From assembly GCA_022606425.2 (NCBI GenBank), contig JAHDVF020000106.1, positions 2,344,001 to 2,408,000 of the forward strand: a stretch of 64,000 nucleotides of DNA, read 5' to 3'. Each line of letters opens with the position of its first letter. Positions within the stretch are counted from its first letter, which is position 1. This document shows positions 30,046 through 39,739 of this stretch, piece by piece. This DNA comes from Lepidostoma basale (taxonomy: Eukaryota; Arthropoda; Insecta; Trichoptera; Lepidostomatidae). The notes beneath the pieces were generated by a model, which worked only from the letters and a program-made list of their open reading frames with translations, had not been told where the DNA came from and did not search any database. The position numbers and the translations under genes were made by a program.

Positions 30046-30369
30046 CAGAGGTTCCCAAACTTTTTTGTTCCGTAGACCCCTTGACGATTATTTCTATTTT
30101 GTGTAGACACCCTGCTTTCCTAAAATAGATTTTTTGATTGAGCTGAAAAAAAATTGGTCACTACCGAATTCTACTGGCCGGAAGTCGCTGTTAAGCTAAA
30201 AAAAATGCTCGCCGAAGATTTTCAATATTCGGGTTCAATTTAGTTTAACCATCTCGTGGACCCCTATTTACATCTTATGGACCCCCAATTTATTTCGCAA
30301 CTGTCGTAGACCCCTTGCAAGTTGTCGTGGACCCCTGGGGGTCTGTATAGACCACTTTGGGAATCACTG
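30046..30369. mobile_element. hAT-type MITE, 324 bp
   Basis: The left end CAGAGGTTCCCAAACTTTTT and the right end, inverted, CAGTGATTCCCAAAGTGGTC, are hAT-like terminal repeats. The 8-bp flanks GTTTAAAG (30038-30045) and GTTTAAAA (30370-30377) match at 7 of 8, as expected for a hAT duplication. The interior repeats GTAGACCCCTTG and GTGGACCCCT motifs. No transposase. Confidence 0.85.
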
Positions 30370-30413
30370 GTTTAAAATCTTAAAATTAATTTAATTATTT
30401 TTATTTGTTCCAG

Positions 30414-30515
30414 GTGAGTTAAAATGCCTCTCGCTGCCACACGGGTCTAAACCCCCCGGTGTATGGGACCCTCTGAGTTTAAAAGTCTCGCACAACACGC
30501 ACGGAAGTGATACTG
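30414..30515 (+). CDS. Candidate internal exon of a host gene
   Basis: An acceptor TTTTTATTTGTTCCAG (30398-30413) precedes and a donor GTAAGTTTTT (30516 on) follows a 102-bp GC-richer block. One frame is open: after two bases (GT) completing a split codon, it reads ELKCLSLPHGSKPPGVWDPL, SLKVSHNTHGSDT, then one base of the next codon, so the exon is symmetric phase 1-1. The other two frames stop at once (GTG AGT TAA; TGA). No element family here contains this sequence. I do not recognise the protein. Neighbouring exons are not visible, as expected if repeats fill the introns. Confidence 0.5.
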
Positions 30516-30574
30516 GTAAGTTTTTACGTTCACTTGATTTGCAAATCGAATTTTAACTGTGTAACCCCTGAATA

Positions 30575-30690
30575 AGTCAAATAAACAGACTGGCTGGAGA
30601 CAGGACTGAGTGGAGGGAACGAGTGAAGCTTGTTGTAGACCACTTCGCAGGATTTTAACCATGATGAAGAATAACTCCTAAATACCAGGG
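30575..30690 (+). mobile_element. RTE-type LINE C-terminal scrap (LINE-J)
   Basis: Encodes RLAGDRTEWRERVKLVVDHF, AGF then stop: the DR..WR..V... ending of RTE-type LINEs. Followed by CCATGATGAAGAATAAC. Too short to classify further. Confidence 0.45.
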
Positions 30691-30754
30691 GTGTCCGTGA
30701 GACACGGTGTAATTGTACTATTGTGTAATTGACACTATTTGGATAATTTGTGTG

Positions 30755-31140
30755 CATACTCTGTGTATGATAGAGTGTCGAATGAAAATATAAGAAGTGA
30801 ATGCGGTGCGAATGATGGTGTTATGAACAAAATAATGAAAGGGTCATTAAGATGCTTTGGACATATGGAAAGGATGAATGAAGAAAGAATGGTAAAAAAA
30901 TATATGTTAATGATGTAAATGGTACCAGAAATAGAGGAAGACCGAGGAAAACGTGGCACGATCAAATAAATCAAATATTGAATGTCGGCCATGTGAGGAG
31001 TCAGAGAAATCGACGCGCGTGCATGACACGATGTATGAATGTTGAGGAATCGAGAGAAATATGTCAGGAAAGAAAGGTGTGGCAGTCCATTCTTTCTGCC
31101 TACCCCTTCGGGGAGACGGCGTGATAGTTAGTTAGTTAAT
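30755..31140 (+). mobile_element. LINE-A fragment
   Basis: Encodes CMIECRMKI.EVNAVRM-type sequence in shifted frames; the intact frame pieces are SLRCFGHMERMNEERMVKKY and GHVRSQRNRRACMTRCMNVE, then ESREICQERKVWQSILSAYP. Tail GATAGTTAGTTAGTTAATTA. Confidence 0.75.
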
Positions 31141-31816
31141 TAGTTAGTGTATAGTTATTTTGCATTCACAAAATTATCACTCAAGTCGCTTACCGCCATC
31201 TCTTGACGAATGGACTTAGTAAGATTTTAGCCAAGTCTCAAACCTTTCACTTTGTTCGCTATGCGTCGCTAGATGGCAGTGATACACTTATATTTCCTGA
31301 CAGATTTTTATCTTATATAGAGAATTAGTTCTTTGCCTCTTCTTATATGACTTATTAATATATTAAGAACATATGTAATATATTACTTAAGATTAATTTA
31401 AATTCAGACATGATGTATTTATGTTGTTCGATAAATCTCTTTTGATTATTATTTATTACCTTGGTCTTAAATTATTATTTATATTTTTATTACATGCATT
31501 TTGATATCGTCCACTTTTGACAAATGGATAATACATCCATTATGTTTCCATTAAAATGGAAGCATTTTGTCTCCCGTGGTAAAGAGGACATTTTATATTT
31601 GTATAAAAAAGCAGAGATTTTTTTTTAACTTGGTCTGGCGCGTTTACCTGCTGCCGTCGGGGTCCATCCGTCTCGCTCTTGCACCCACCCCATCGCGGAT
31701 CTCCCATCTGTCGTCTCTCTCTCCACCCGGGTGCGTTCTGGAATTTATTCCGGAGATAAGATGACATCTTCTGGATCGAATTACAAGCTCAATATTTATA
31801 ATTTTTACGCGATTTA
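31141..31816. other. Unclassified, partly unique stretch
   Basis: The minus strand (31767 to 31650) has an ATG frame MSSYLRNKFQNAPGWRERRQ ending at a donor-like CAG/GTAAAC. Evidence is too thin to call an exon. The rest is AT-rich. Confidence 0.25.
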
Positions 31817-32275
31817 CTACTAACTAACCATCACGCCATTTCTCCGGAGGGGTAGGCAGAGAGGATGGATCGCCACTATGGCCTGTCCTGTCCCGGCATA
31901 CCTCTCGGGATTCCTCTACATTCATACATCGTACCATGGACGCACGTCGATTATTCCGACTTCGAATGTGGCCGCCTTTTAGTAATTGATTAATTTGGTC
32001 ATGCCATGTTTTCCTCGGTCGTCCTCAGCTTCTTTTCCCACTCACGCTGCTTGTGTACAACTCTTTAACCATTCTACTCTCATCCATTCATTCCATATGT
32101 CCAAACCACTCAAGGAACCTTTTTTAATTTTATCCATGATGCAGTCATCTGCCTTACATTTATTTCTTATTTCATCGTTTGGTATTCTATCATACAACGT
32201 TTTCCCGCGCATTCTTCTTAGTGATCTCATTTCTACGGCGTTTATCCTGCTTTCATCCTTCTTTTGCCAGCTCCA
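31817..32275 (-). mobile_element. LINE-A (GGAAATGGCG subfamily)
   Basis: Minus strand: LEWQKKDESRINAVEMRSLR-like, RMRGKTLYDRIPNDEIRNKC, KADDCIMDKIKKGSLSGLDI. A frameshift follows, then TSSVSGKRS-like and HIRSRNNRRACMVR. Tail ACTAACTAACCATCACGCCA. It ends abruptly at CTCCAAGCT, where a CR1 fragment begins. Confidence 0.8.
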
Positions 32276-32525
32276 AGCTATTTATATAAGCGTATGCTTC
32301 CTGCACGCCTCAGATGCATTGACAATCCGACAGATTTTAAATCTCACCTAAAAACCCACCTTTTTAAAAATATCGCATAAAATGTAAACAACGGTTATCT
32401 GATTGCTGGTGTCACGTGCAGCTCTCATGACTAAAAACATTGTAAAAGCGCCCTTGAGGTGAGCTATTCACGAAAATGGCGCTATACAAATAATCCTAAT
32501 TTTTGTTATTATTATTATTATACAA
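32276..32525 (+). mobile_element. CR1/L2-like LINE 3' end
   Basis: CGTATGCTTCCTGCACGCCT encodes MLPARLRCIDNPTDFKSHLK-like residues, then THLFKNIA-stop. The UTR is AACAACGGTTATCTGATTGC and ends with ATT repeats. Followed at 32528-32700 by the unnamed repeat also found at 13078. Confidence 0.75.
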
Positions 32526-32527
32526 AA

Positions 32528-32700
32528 ATAAGAACAAAATGCAAAATAATCCACATAAATTCTCGGGCATGCGCATCGTGTGCATTTCGAATAACTTTCG
32601 GAGAGAATCTAAGTTTTCCTCTCTCGCTCTCTCGTATTCAAAATATTATCTTACTCTTTCTTTGACGACATGCGAGTTTAGGCCTATTTATTAAAATAAA
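32528..32700. repeat. Unnamed interspersed repeat, second copy
   Basis: Matches 13078-13262: CATCGTGTGCATTTCGAATA, CTTTCGGAGAGAATC, CAAAATATTATCTTACTCTT. No terminal structure found. Confidence 0.6.
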
Positions 32701-32732
32701 TGAAGAAATAATGATATGGTCATTATATATGA

Positions 32733-32905
32733 ACGATTTAAAGAGAATAAGAAATATGGGAAGATCGAGGAAAACAGAGCACGATCAAATCAATCAAATA
32801 ATAAACGTCGGTCAAGTAAGGAGTCGGAGAAATCGACGTGGGTGCATGTCACGATGTGCGAATGCAGAGTAATCGAGAAAAATTATGTCAGGACAGAAGT
32901 TAGTT
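32733..32905 (+). mobile_element. LINE-A fragment
   Basis: GGAAGATCGAGGAAAACAGA, then CGGAGAAATCGACGTGGGTG and CAGGACAGAAG. It stops before the TTAG tail. Decayed. Confidence 0.65.
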
Positions 32906-32944
32906 GGTTAGTTTTACTGTTAAAATTTAAAACACTTATAATAT

Positions 32945-33125
32945 CACATTTTATTTTTATTCACTGAGAGTGTCGCGACAGCTGTTTCGCCAAACGATGT
33001 TGGCATCGTCAGGTGTTACAATAAACATCATCAGGTGTTACAATATTTAAATTAATTGTGATGATTCCAACATCGGTTAGCGAAACGGCTGTCGCGACAC
33101 TCTCAGTGAATAAAAATAAACTGTG
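32945..33125. repeat. Foldback family B palindrome
   Basis: Arms TTTTTATTCACTGAGAGTGT...ACACTCTCAGTGAATAAAAA are inverted. The left arm on the minus strand has CTGACGA (33006-33012), GCCAA/TTGGC, GAAAC (32984-32988), then AGCTGTC. The right arm on the + strand has the decayed equivalent GTGATGA...GCGAAACGGCTGTC. Confidence 0.85.
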
Positions 33126-33514
33126 ATATTATAACAGTGTTATAAATTTTAACAGTAATAATGTTGAAGTACTCTTATCATAGTGTTTCGGCTTAAACAA
33201 TGGACTATTTGGTTAGTTTTATTTTCGCCTTAATCCGTGATCGCGGACTTGGGGGAACGTATCGTTTTCTAATTCTAGTTGACCCATTTCAACCGAAATA
33301 ATGGATAAGTGGGTTCATGTAAATTGAGGAATTCCTTTTATAACAATAATACGTCTTCAATAGCACCTACCATTCCGGGAGGATGTTTATCTCGAGTTGT
33401 GCATTCTCAACACTGGCCTGTGGGGGACTACTTACATTCTATTCAATTAATTGACACGATAGTCTAGACACGTGAAGAGATCGTCTTCTGCTTGTTCCGG
33501 ACAGCATCATGGTA
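33126..33514. other. Unclassified stretch before the longest LINE-A copy
   Basis: The left edge (AGTGTTTCGGCTTAAACAAT) resembles foldback B flanks at 640 and 51035. No gene recognised. Confidence 0.35.
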
Positions 33515-34580
33515 TTTCTTCCCTTAATATAGCAGCTATACATTACATCGCTGTACACGGAAAGCACTGCTAGTGTCAGAGTAAATGGGGATCTTACAGC
33601 CTGGTTTGATATCAATAAAGGTGTCAAACAGGGGTGTGTAATTACTCCATGGTTGTTTAATCTATATATGGACAAATGTATGAAAGTGCTGAAAGGGTTG
33701 GAAGCAGGTGCAAAAATGAACGGTGTGTCAGTAAGCTGTTTGTTGTATGCGGACGACGCTGTGCTACTTGCAGAAAACGAGCATGAACTGCAAGCCCTGG
33801 TGTCTAGTATGTATGAGGTATACAAGCGATACGATTTGTTGATGAATGTGAATAAGGCCAAGGTAATGATTTTCGAAAAAGAAGGAACCATGACAGTCTG
33901 CAACATTAGTGTAAACGGTGAAAATCTGGAACAAGTGGATGAATTTGTTTATTTAGGAAGTATGTTTACAAAGGATGGGAGAGTGGAAAAGGATATTAAA
34001 AGAAGGGTTGGGGCAGGCAACAGAGTAAATGGTGCACTTAAAGTTGTCATCGCAAACAAAAGCCTATCCAAAAAAGCTAAGATGGCAGTGCATAATGGTG
34101 TTCTTGTGCCGACCCTTATGTATGGAAGTGAAGCATGGAACTGGCAAAAGAAGGATGAAAGTAGAATTAATGCAGTAGAAATGAGATCTCTAAGACGAAT
34201 GTGTGGCAAATTTGTATATGATAGAGTGACAAATGCAAGTATAAGAAGTGAATGTGGTGCGAATGAAAGTGTCATGAACAAAATAAGGAAAGGGTCATTA
34301 AGATGGTTTGGACACATGGAAAGAATGAGTGAAGACAGAATGGTAAAGAAGGTGTATGTAAACGGCGTGAACGGAGCTAGAAATAGAGGAAAACGTGGCA
34401 AGATCAAATCAATCAAATATTGAATGTCGGTCACGTGAGGAGTCGGAGAAATCGACGTTCGTGCATGACAAGATGTATGAATGTAGAGGAAGCTAAAGAA
34501 GTATGTCAGGACAGAACAGTGTGGCGTTCCATTCTTTATGCCTACCCTTCCGGGGAGACGGCGTGATTCTTAGTTAGTTT
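33515..34580 (+). mobile_element. LINE-A, longest copy, with RT catalytic core
   Basis: The best reference copy in the window. The reading frame begins about 33523 (QLYITSLYTESTASVRVNGD) and continues to about 34423, then shifts, and the element runs to TGATTCTTAGTTAG. It contains the RT palm and the whole C-terminal region. The endonuclease and the N-terminal RT blocks are missing, so it is a 5'-truncated copy of an RTE-type LINE. Other LINE-A pieces can be ordered against it. Confidence 0.85.
33560..34423 (+). pseudogene. Partial reverse transcriptase of LINE-A (YADD core)
   Basis: RNA-templated DNA synthesis domain of a non-LTR retrotransposon. Visible blocks in order: GVKQGCVITPWLFNLYMDKC (RT motif 4/5 region), VSCLLYADDAVLLAENEHEL with the catalytic YADD at about 33748, VNKAKVMIFEKEG, FVYLGSMFTKDGRVEKDIKR, GNRVNGALKVV, VLVPTLMYGSEAWNWQKKDE, RSLRRMCGKFVYDRVTNASI, SLRWFGHMERMSEDRMVKKV. 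The fingers and the endonuclease are absent, and a deletion near 34395 shifts the last part out of frame. No in-frame start; the frame is open from further 5' up to a TAG near 33518. Not functional by itself. Confidence 0.8.
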
Positions 34581-34809
34581 TATTTTTATATTATAAAAAT
34601 TAAATTATTTTGACATGTTTCGTACAGACAGTCCTTTTTCAGTAAAGATACATTTAAAAAAATATTATAAAATTGTTTACATGATCTGACAGATGTAATA
34701 AAGATTTATTTTGGAACGTTTATGCTTTTGTTATAACAAATATTATGATTCAATTTAAAATTTAAAATAATAATTTAAAGTTCTTTAATTTATTATTTTA
34801 AATTTAAGT

Positions 34810-34985
34810 AAGAAATGTGTCGACTGAAACAAAGATGACAGTGCCCAATAGAGTTCCAGTACCGACCGTTATGAATGTAAGTGAAGCTCGGAGTTGGCAG
34901 ATGAAGGATGAAAGTAGGATAAGAAATGAGGTTCCTAAGAATAATTTATGATAGAATATCTAATGATGATTAGTTAGTTTGTTAA
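34810..34985 (+). mobile_element. Old LINE-A fragment
   Basis: AAGATGACAGTGCCCAATAG, GTACCGACCGTTATGAATGT, GGATGAAAGTAGGATAAG, ending TGATTAGTTAGTTTG after an internal deletion. At 34600-34660 before it, TGACATGTTTCGTACAGACA is a foldback-like scrap. Confidence 0.6.
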
Positions 34986-35586
34986 ATAAATATATTTTAA
35001 TTTATATCAAACAGATGTTTTCATACGTATAAATTATGAAATCATGCAGACTTCACATACGGGGATACTTGCGTTTATTTCATACTGCGTTTCTATAATG
35101 GTAATTTAGCAACACCTGTTTCATAAATAAGGTTTATGCCCGTCTCTATTCTCCATGGTTGATCTAATTTACAAATATAAGTGAATTCAACCAGACGCCA
35201 TACGGTTAATTTGTCCCAGCCCCTCTGCGGCCGAATGAAGCACCCCATTCACGTGACCGGGGTAGCTATTTCACGGTTTCCAATCATAGGCAAACGTACG
35301 TGCCCCGACTGCGGACTATCGGCGGTATCCTGTTGTGAATTTTAGGAAGGATATCTCTTATGATGCGCCGTTCATTAGAATGCGAGAATCGCTTCTCTGT
35401 CCGCCTGCCGAACACCTGCATGCTAACGTATCCGATGGAGCGACAAAAAATATAAATATGAAGTAAAAATGTTCTTTTATGTCGTGTTTTACTACATACG
35501 TGAGTCTTTGTAGGCTGGTTTATGAACCCCTAAATAACAATGATAATAGTACAATTATTACATATATAAAATAGCTAAAAACTAAC

Positions 35587-35589
<3 letters not shown>
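34986..35589. other. Unclassified, partly unique stretch
   Basis: The block 35100-35460 is less AT-rich (CCCATTCACGTGACCGGGGT). A ~40-codon open run from 35352 after TTGTGAATTTTAG has no donor. No call made. Confidence 0.3.
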
Positions 35590-35618
<29 letters not shown>

Positions 35619-36112
35619 TGCTAACTTTTAAAGCGCCGTTTTTGTGATGTAATCACCCCAAGGGCGCATTAAGACGTGTTTTAAATCTAAAAATCTAAAT
35701 GTGACCGCTTAAAAAACGATCGGTTTAAATGTATAGTAGAACAAAGTATAAATGTTTAAATTGGGTATGAAATATGAAAAAGATGGGTTTTCAATTTAGA
35801 TCTGAAATCTGTCGGATCATTTATGCATCTAAGGTGTGAAGGGAGATTGTTCCAAGCTGATGGACCGGCTACCGCGAACGCTCGATCCCCGAAATTTGTA
35901 CTGGGGCAACGCTTCGGCTCAACTAATCTTCCTATTGCTGAGGAGTTTGCCGAGCGAAGTGTGGATTTCCGTGAATTTAGGCTGTCCGTTATACAGAGTT
36001 CAGATAATTATATAACTTGGCGCCATTCCATGTAGCGCTTTGAAGACTGTCCAGCAGAGTTTATACTGGATTCTTTCTGGACTTTTAAGCCAGTGAAGTT
36101 CTTTGAGATCTA
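35590..36112 (-). mobile_element. CR1/L2-like LINE C-terminal fragment
   Basis: The minus strand encodes FKALHGMAPSYII-like, TDSLNSRKSTLRSANSSAIG-like, RLVEPKRCPSTNFGDRAFAV-like and FRSKLKTHLF-like residues. Same subfamily as 19330. The left tail is a long ATT run. It ends at AGATCT, where LINE-A starts. Confidence 0.8.
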
Positions 36113-36712
36113 ACTAACCATCACGCCATTTCCCCGGAGGGGTAGGCAGAGAGGATGGATCGCCACAATGCCCTGTCCCGGCATACCTCTCGGGTTTCCT
36201 CTACATTCATGCATCGTACCATGCACGCACGTCGATTATTCCGACTTCGAATGTAGCCGCCTTTTAGTAATTGATTAATTTGGTCATGCCATGTTTTCCT
36301 CGGTCGTCCTCGGCTTCTTTTCCCACTCACGCTGCTAGTGTACAACTTTTTAACCATTCTACTCTCATCCATTCGTTCCATATGTCCAAACTATCTCAGG
36401 GATCCTTTTTTAATTTTATTCATGATGCAGTCATCTGCCTTACATTTCTTTCTTATTTCATCGTTCGGTATTCTATCATACAACGTTTTCCTGCACATTC
36501 TTCTTAGTGATCTTATTTCTACGGCGTTTATCCTGCTTTCATCCTTCTTTTGCCAGCTCCAAGCTTCACTTCCATACTTAAGGGTCGGCACTAGAACTCC
36601 ATTGTGCACTGCCATCTTTGCTTCAGTCGATATATTTCTATTTGCAGTAATGACTTTGAGTGCACTATTTATTTTGTTTCTAGCTCCAACCCTTCTTCCG
36701 ATATCTTATTGG
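36113..36712 (-). mobile_element. LINE-A (GGAAATGGCG subfamily), ~600 bp
   Basis: Minus strand from RRVGARNKINSALKVITANR-like through AVHNGVLVPTLKYGSEAWSW, EIRSLRRMCRKTLYDRIPND, ADDCIMNKIKKGSLR (stop), RMDESRMVKKLYTSSVSGKR, RPRKTWHDQINQLLKGGYIR and WRSILSAYPSGEMA. One stop separates two long open pieces, so it is relatively young. Confidence 0.85.
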
Positions 36713-36757
36713 TAGAATAATTAATATTTTTAATTAAAATTTTCTTGGTAGAAGTTC

Positions 36758-37288
36758 AATTTCCGACTTCGAATATGGCCGCCTTTTAGTATTTGATTTA
36801 TTTAACTAATCATCTTCTTTTGATACCGTGTCAGGTCCCCCCAACGTTGACGATCACTACAGCAAAGGCATCTCTATCTTGCGCCATTTGGAACAGGTTC
36901 TCAACTCTTGTTATTCCAGTCCACTATTTGATGTTTTGCAGACAGGACAGCTGCCTTCTACCAACTCCCCGACGTCTCTCCACTTTACCCATTAATATCA
37001 GTCGAAGGAGGTGGTATTTTTCTCCCCTTAGCACATGACCCAAACATGAGACCTTTCTAATTTTTACACTTGACAACAGCTCTCTATTGGCTCTGGCTCT
37101 TTGCAGTAAGTCTGCATTATTGACCCTATAGGTCCACGGTATACGGAGCATTCTGCGGTATATCCACATTTCGAACGCTTCCAACCGGTTCATTATATTC
37201 ACTTTCAGATTCCAGGTTTCGCAACCATATAGTAGAACAGACCATATATAACATTCAATCATTCTTTGTCGGAGTTTCAAGTTAAGAT
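36758..37288 (-). mobile_element. LINE-C fragment (with LINE-A scrap at its 3' side)
   Basis: The minus strand encodes KLRQRMIECYIWSVLLYGCE, TWNLKVNIMNRLEAFEMWIY, RRMLRIPWTYRVNNADLLQR, RANRELLSSVKIRKVSCLGH, VLRGEKYHLLRLILMGKVER and RRGVGRRQLSCLQNIK. The rest is frameshifted to the CAAAAGAAGATG end. It starts further 5' than the other LINE-C copies. Bases 36758-36805 are a LINE-A scrap. Confidence 0.8.
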
Positions 37289-37741
37289 TATCGTTGCAAA
37301 AATTTAACTAATAACTGGAGTTTAAACTGAACAATAGCTTTACATGTAATCCCGCGGTCAAGTTTTATTTTATTATTATTTATTTCTGTCAACGGGATAC
37401 TCTTTGAGAAGGGCCATGTGGGCAGGTGTTGCTTCAAGAGAATATTAAATTATAACGAAGCGCTTTAGATTACGCGGCAATGCGCGATCGTCGAAAACGA
37501 TCAAAAACTGGTCGTCTCGGGTTTTATTATATCTCTAATTAACAAAGGGTCTAAATGATTTTTTGTTGGGGACGCTATACCGCGCAGGTGTGCTGTTAGG
37601 TTGTTTAAAATTGTTGACGACAGGTGTAAGGGCGAGTTGAGACTACACAATGTAGCTTCGTAAATAGGTATACGTATGTTGTATGTATATTTTTTCTCCA
37701 TATGTTATTATTTTTTTTATATAAGGAAGTTTTTACTACGC
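37289..37741. other. Unclassified stretch
   Basis: No gene recognised. ACGCGGCAATGCGCGATCGT contains a small palindrome near 37475. Confidence 0.3.
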
Positions 37742-37752
37742 GAAAATGACCG

Positions 37753-38218
37753 TGTCAGGATGCCTGAAGTATCTGGTCTGGAAGAACAAGCACATACGTG
37801 TCGACAGCAAGATCAGAATCTATAAAACATGCGTGCGACCTATCATGACGTACTCTGTAGAGACGCGGGCTGACACTGTGCGAACCAAGGGACTACTAAG
37901 AACATCGGAGATGAAGGTCCTAAGATCAATCACTGGAAAAACCCTCCGAGATCGTGTCCGCAACGTAGATATAAGAAAAACATGCGAAATAGAGGATATC
38001 GTTCAGTGGAGTAGATACAGAAGAAGATACTGGAGGGACCATGTAGCCCGAATGGGTGGTGACAGACTTGCATATACAGCCGCTTACGAAATCCCCTCCG
38101 GACACCGCCCACCTGGAAGACCGCCTAAGAAATGGAGGGACAGCTGGATCTCATCATCCGACGAGACATGATTTCTGTGTCACAGATCGTCAGATCTATT
38201 AAAAGAAAAGAAGAAGAA
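37753..38218 (+). mobile_element. LINE-D (RTE-type), flanked by GAAAATGACCG
   Basis: Open for 141 codons: LKYLVWKNKHIRVDSKIRIY, KTCVRPIMTYSVETRADTVR, LLRTSEMKVLRSITGKTLRD, RVRNVDIRKTCEIEDIVQWS, RYRRRYWRDHVARMGGDRLA and RPPGRPPKKWRDSW, then stop. 3' end is AAAGAAAAGAAGAAGAAGAA. The 11-bp flank is at 37742-37752 and 38219-38229. 5'-truncated. Confidence 0.8.
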
Positions 38219-38229
38219 GAAAATGACCG

Positions 38230-38595
38230 AGACGTGGACACTAACAAAAGGTGCCGTGGAAAGAGCCATGCTTGGAATAACCTTGAGGGACAGTTTTAGA
38301 AACGAATTTATTCGTCAACAAACCATGGTGACTGAGGTGGCTCTGAGGATGGGCGGGCTGAAGTGGCGATGGGCTGGCCATATCTGTCGGAGAACCGACG
38401 GCCGATAGGGGAGACGGGTTCTGGAGTGGAGACCGCGTACAGGATTCCGCAGAGTTGGACGTCCCCCTGCCCGCTGGACCGACGATCTGAAAAGGATTGG
38501 TGGACATGAATGGATGGAAGCGGCAATGGATAGGGAGCGGTGACTTGCTTTTGGAGAGGCTTACGTTCAGCAGTGGATGACAGACGGCTGATGAT
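38230..38595 (+). mobile_element. LINE-E (RTE-type), same 11-bp flank as LINE-D
   Basis: Encodes ETWTLTKGAVERAMLGITLR, DSFRNEFIRQQTMVTEVALR and MGGLKWRWAGHICRRTDGR, an in-frame TAG (38406), then RRVLEWRPRTGFRRVGRPPA, RWTDDLKRIGGHEWMEAAMD and stop in the tail region. 3' end GACAGACGGCTGATGAT. GAAAATGACCG at 38219-38229 and 38596-38606 brackets it. Confidence 0.8.
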
Positions 38596-38606
38596 GAAAA
38601 TGACCG

Positions 38607-39020
38607 TTCTAGTCTCAACCTTTATGCATGGAAGCGAAGCATGGAACTGGCAGAAGGAGGATGAGAGCAGAATAAATGCGGTAGAGATGAGGTTCCTAAG
38701 ACGTATGTGTGGTAGAACGATATACGACAGAATCTCAAATGTTGATATAAGGATGAAATATAGAGCGGAAGAAGGTATTATGAAAGGATCGCTGCGTTGG
38801 TTCGGAAAATGGTTAAGAAAGTATTCGTTAACGATTTAATGAATACTTTCTGGATGGAGTACAGAGTCGAGGTAGACCGAGGAAAACATGGCATGACCAA
38901 ATTAATCATATTTAAAGGTTGGTAATGTTAGAAGTCGGAAGAGTCTAAGTATGGCAGGGAAGAAGAGTGTGGCAGTCCGTTCTTTCTGCCTACCCCTTTG
39001 GAGAGACGGTGTGATGGCTA
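38607..39020 (+). mobile_element. LINE-A fragment
   Basis: Encodes VSTFMHGSEAWNWQKEDESR, INAVEMRFLRRMCGRTIYDR, ISNVDIRMKYRAEEGIMKGS and LRWFGKW. Then there is a partial local duplication (AAAGTATTCGTTAACGATTTAATG...ATACTTTCTGG) and a decayed end TGTGATGGCTACTTAG. Confidence 0.75.
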
Positions 39021-39045
39021 CTTAGCTATTAGTAAGATGTTTTTA

Positions 39046-39217
39046 CACTAACTAACCATCACGCCATTTCCCCGGAGAAGAGGCAGAGAGGATGGATCGC
39101 GCCACATTGTTCTATCCTGACATAACTCTCGCGCCTCTTCTACATTCACACACCGTGACATGCACGCTCGTCGATCGTTCCTACTTCGAACGTGGCTGCC
39201 TTTCAGAAATTGAGTAA
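39046..39217 (-). mobile_element. LINE-A fragment
   Basis: The minus strand encodes TQFLKGSHVRSRNDRRACMS, RCVNVEEARELCQDRTMWRD, then a frameshift. Tail ACTAACTAACCATCACGCCA. Confidence 0.75.
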
Positions 39218-39330
39218 TTTTTACACCGATGAAGGATAACAACCTTCCGAAACATGCCTGTTTTAAATAGCGAATAGTATTGTGATAATACGTAGCTTTA
39301 AATAATTGAAATAAAGGAACGTTATTCAAA
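39218..39330 (+). repeat. Foldback-like relic
   Basis: TTTTTACACCGATGAAGGAT, AACAACCTTCCGAAACATGC, CTGTTTTAAA: a stem GAAGG/CCTTC next to CGAAACATG, with flanking ACA/TGT. A decayed version of the CTGANGA module. Confidence 0.45.
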
Positions 39331-39739
39331 TGTTGTGACAGGTAGGTACCTAAACTAGTGGTCAGCTTACACTGTTCACCCTAATAACATTATTCTTCGG
39401 GTGGGGTCATAGTTGAAGGAAGGTATTGCATTAGCTTTAATTAATTTTGCAGACAGGCGGGACCGCGATACGATGCTAATTACGCCGTTTTAAAAAAATA
39501 TTGTTTTTTTTGTCGCAATTTTGGCACGCGTTGCATGTCGGAAATTGTAGATACTGGCTTGTTTATTACGGCGACAAGAGGGCGCCCCCTATCATTCATG
39601 TAATAAGAGTCATCGCATTATTTTATTTTAGAAGGGTAACGAAAGTGCGGTCGAAGTTTATAAAAAAATTGAGCACGCCTATTGTTTGTAAATTTATCAT
39701 GCGATCTGTTTAGACAGGATATCAAATAATAATTAAATT
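39331..39739. other. Unclassified stretch
   Basis: No gene recognised. ATTTTGCAG at 39439 is acceptor-like, but the following frame is short. Confidence 0.25.

Noticed and set aside
31650..31767. Possible minus-strand exon starting MSSYLRNKFQNAPGW and ending at CAG/GTAAAC
   Set aside because: Only one splice site and a short frame; composition-rich in R and G; no other support.
35352..35480. Open run after an acceptor-like TTGTGAATTTTAG
   Set aside because: No donor, no conserved motif, ends in a stop in AT-rich sequence.
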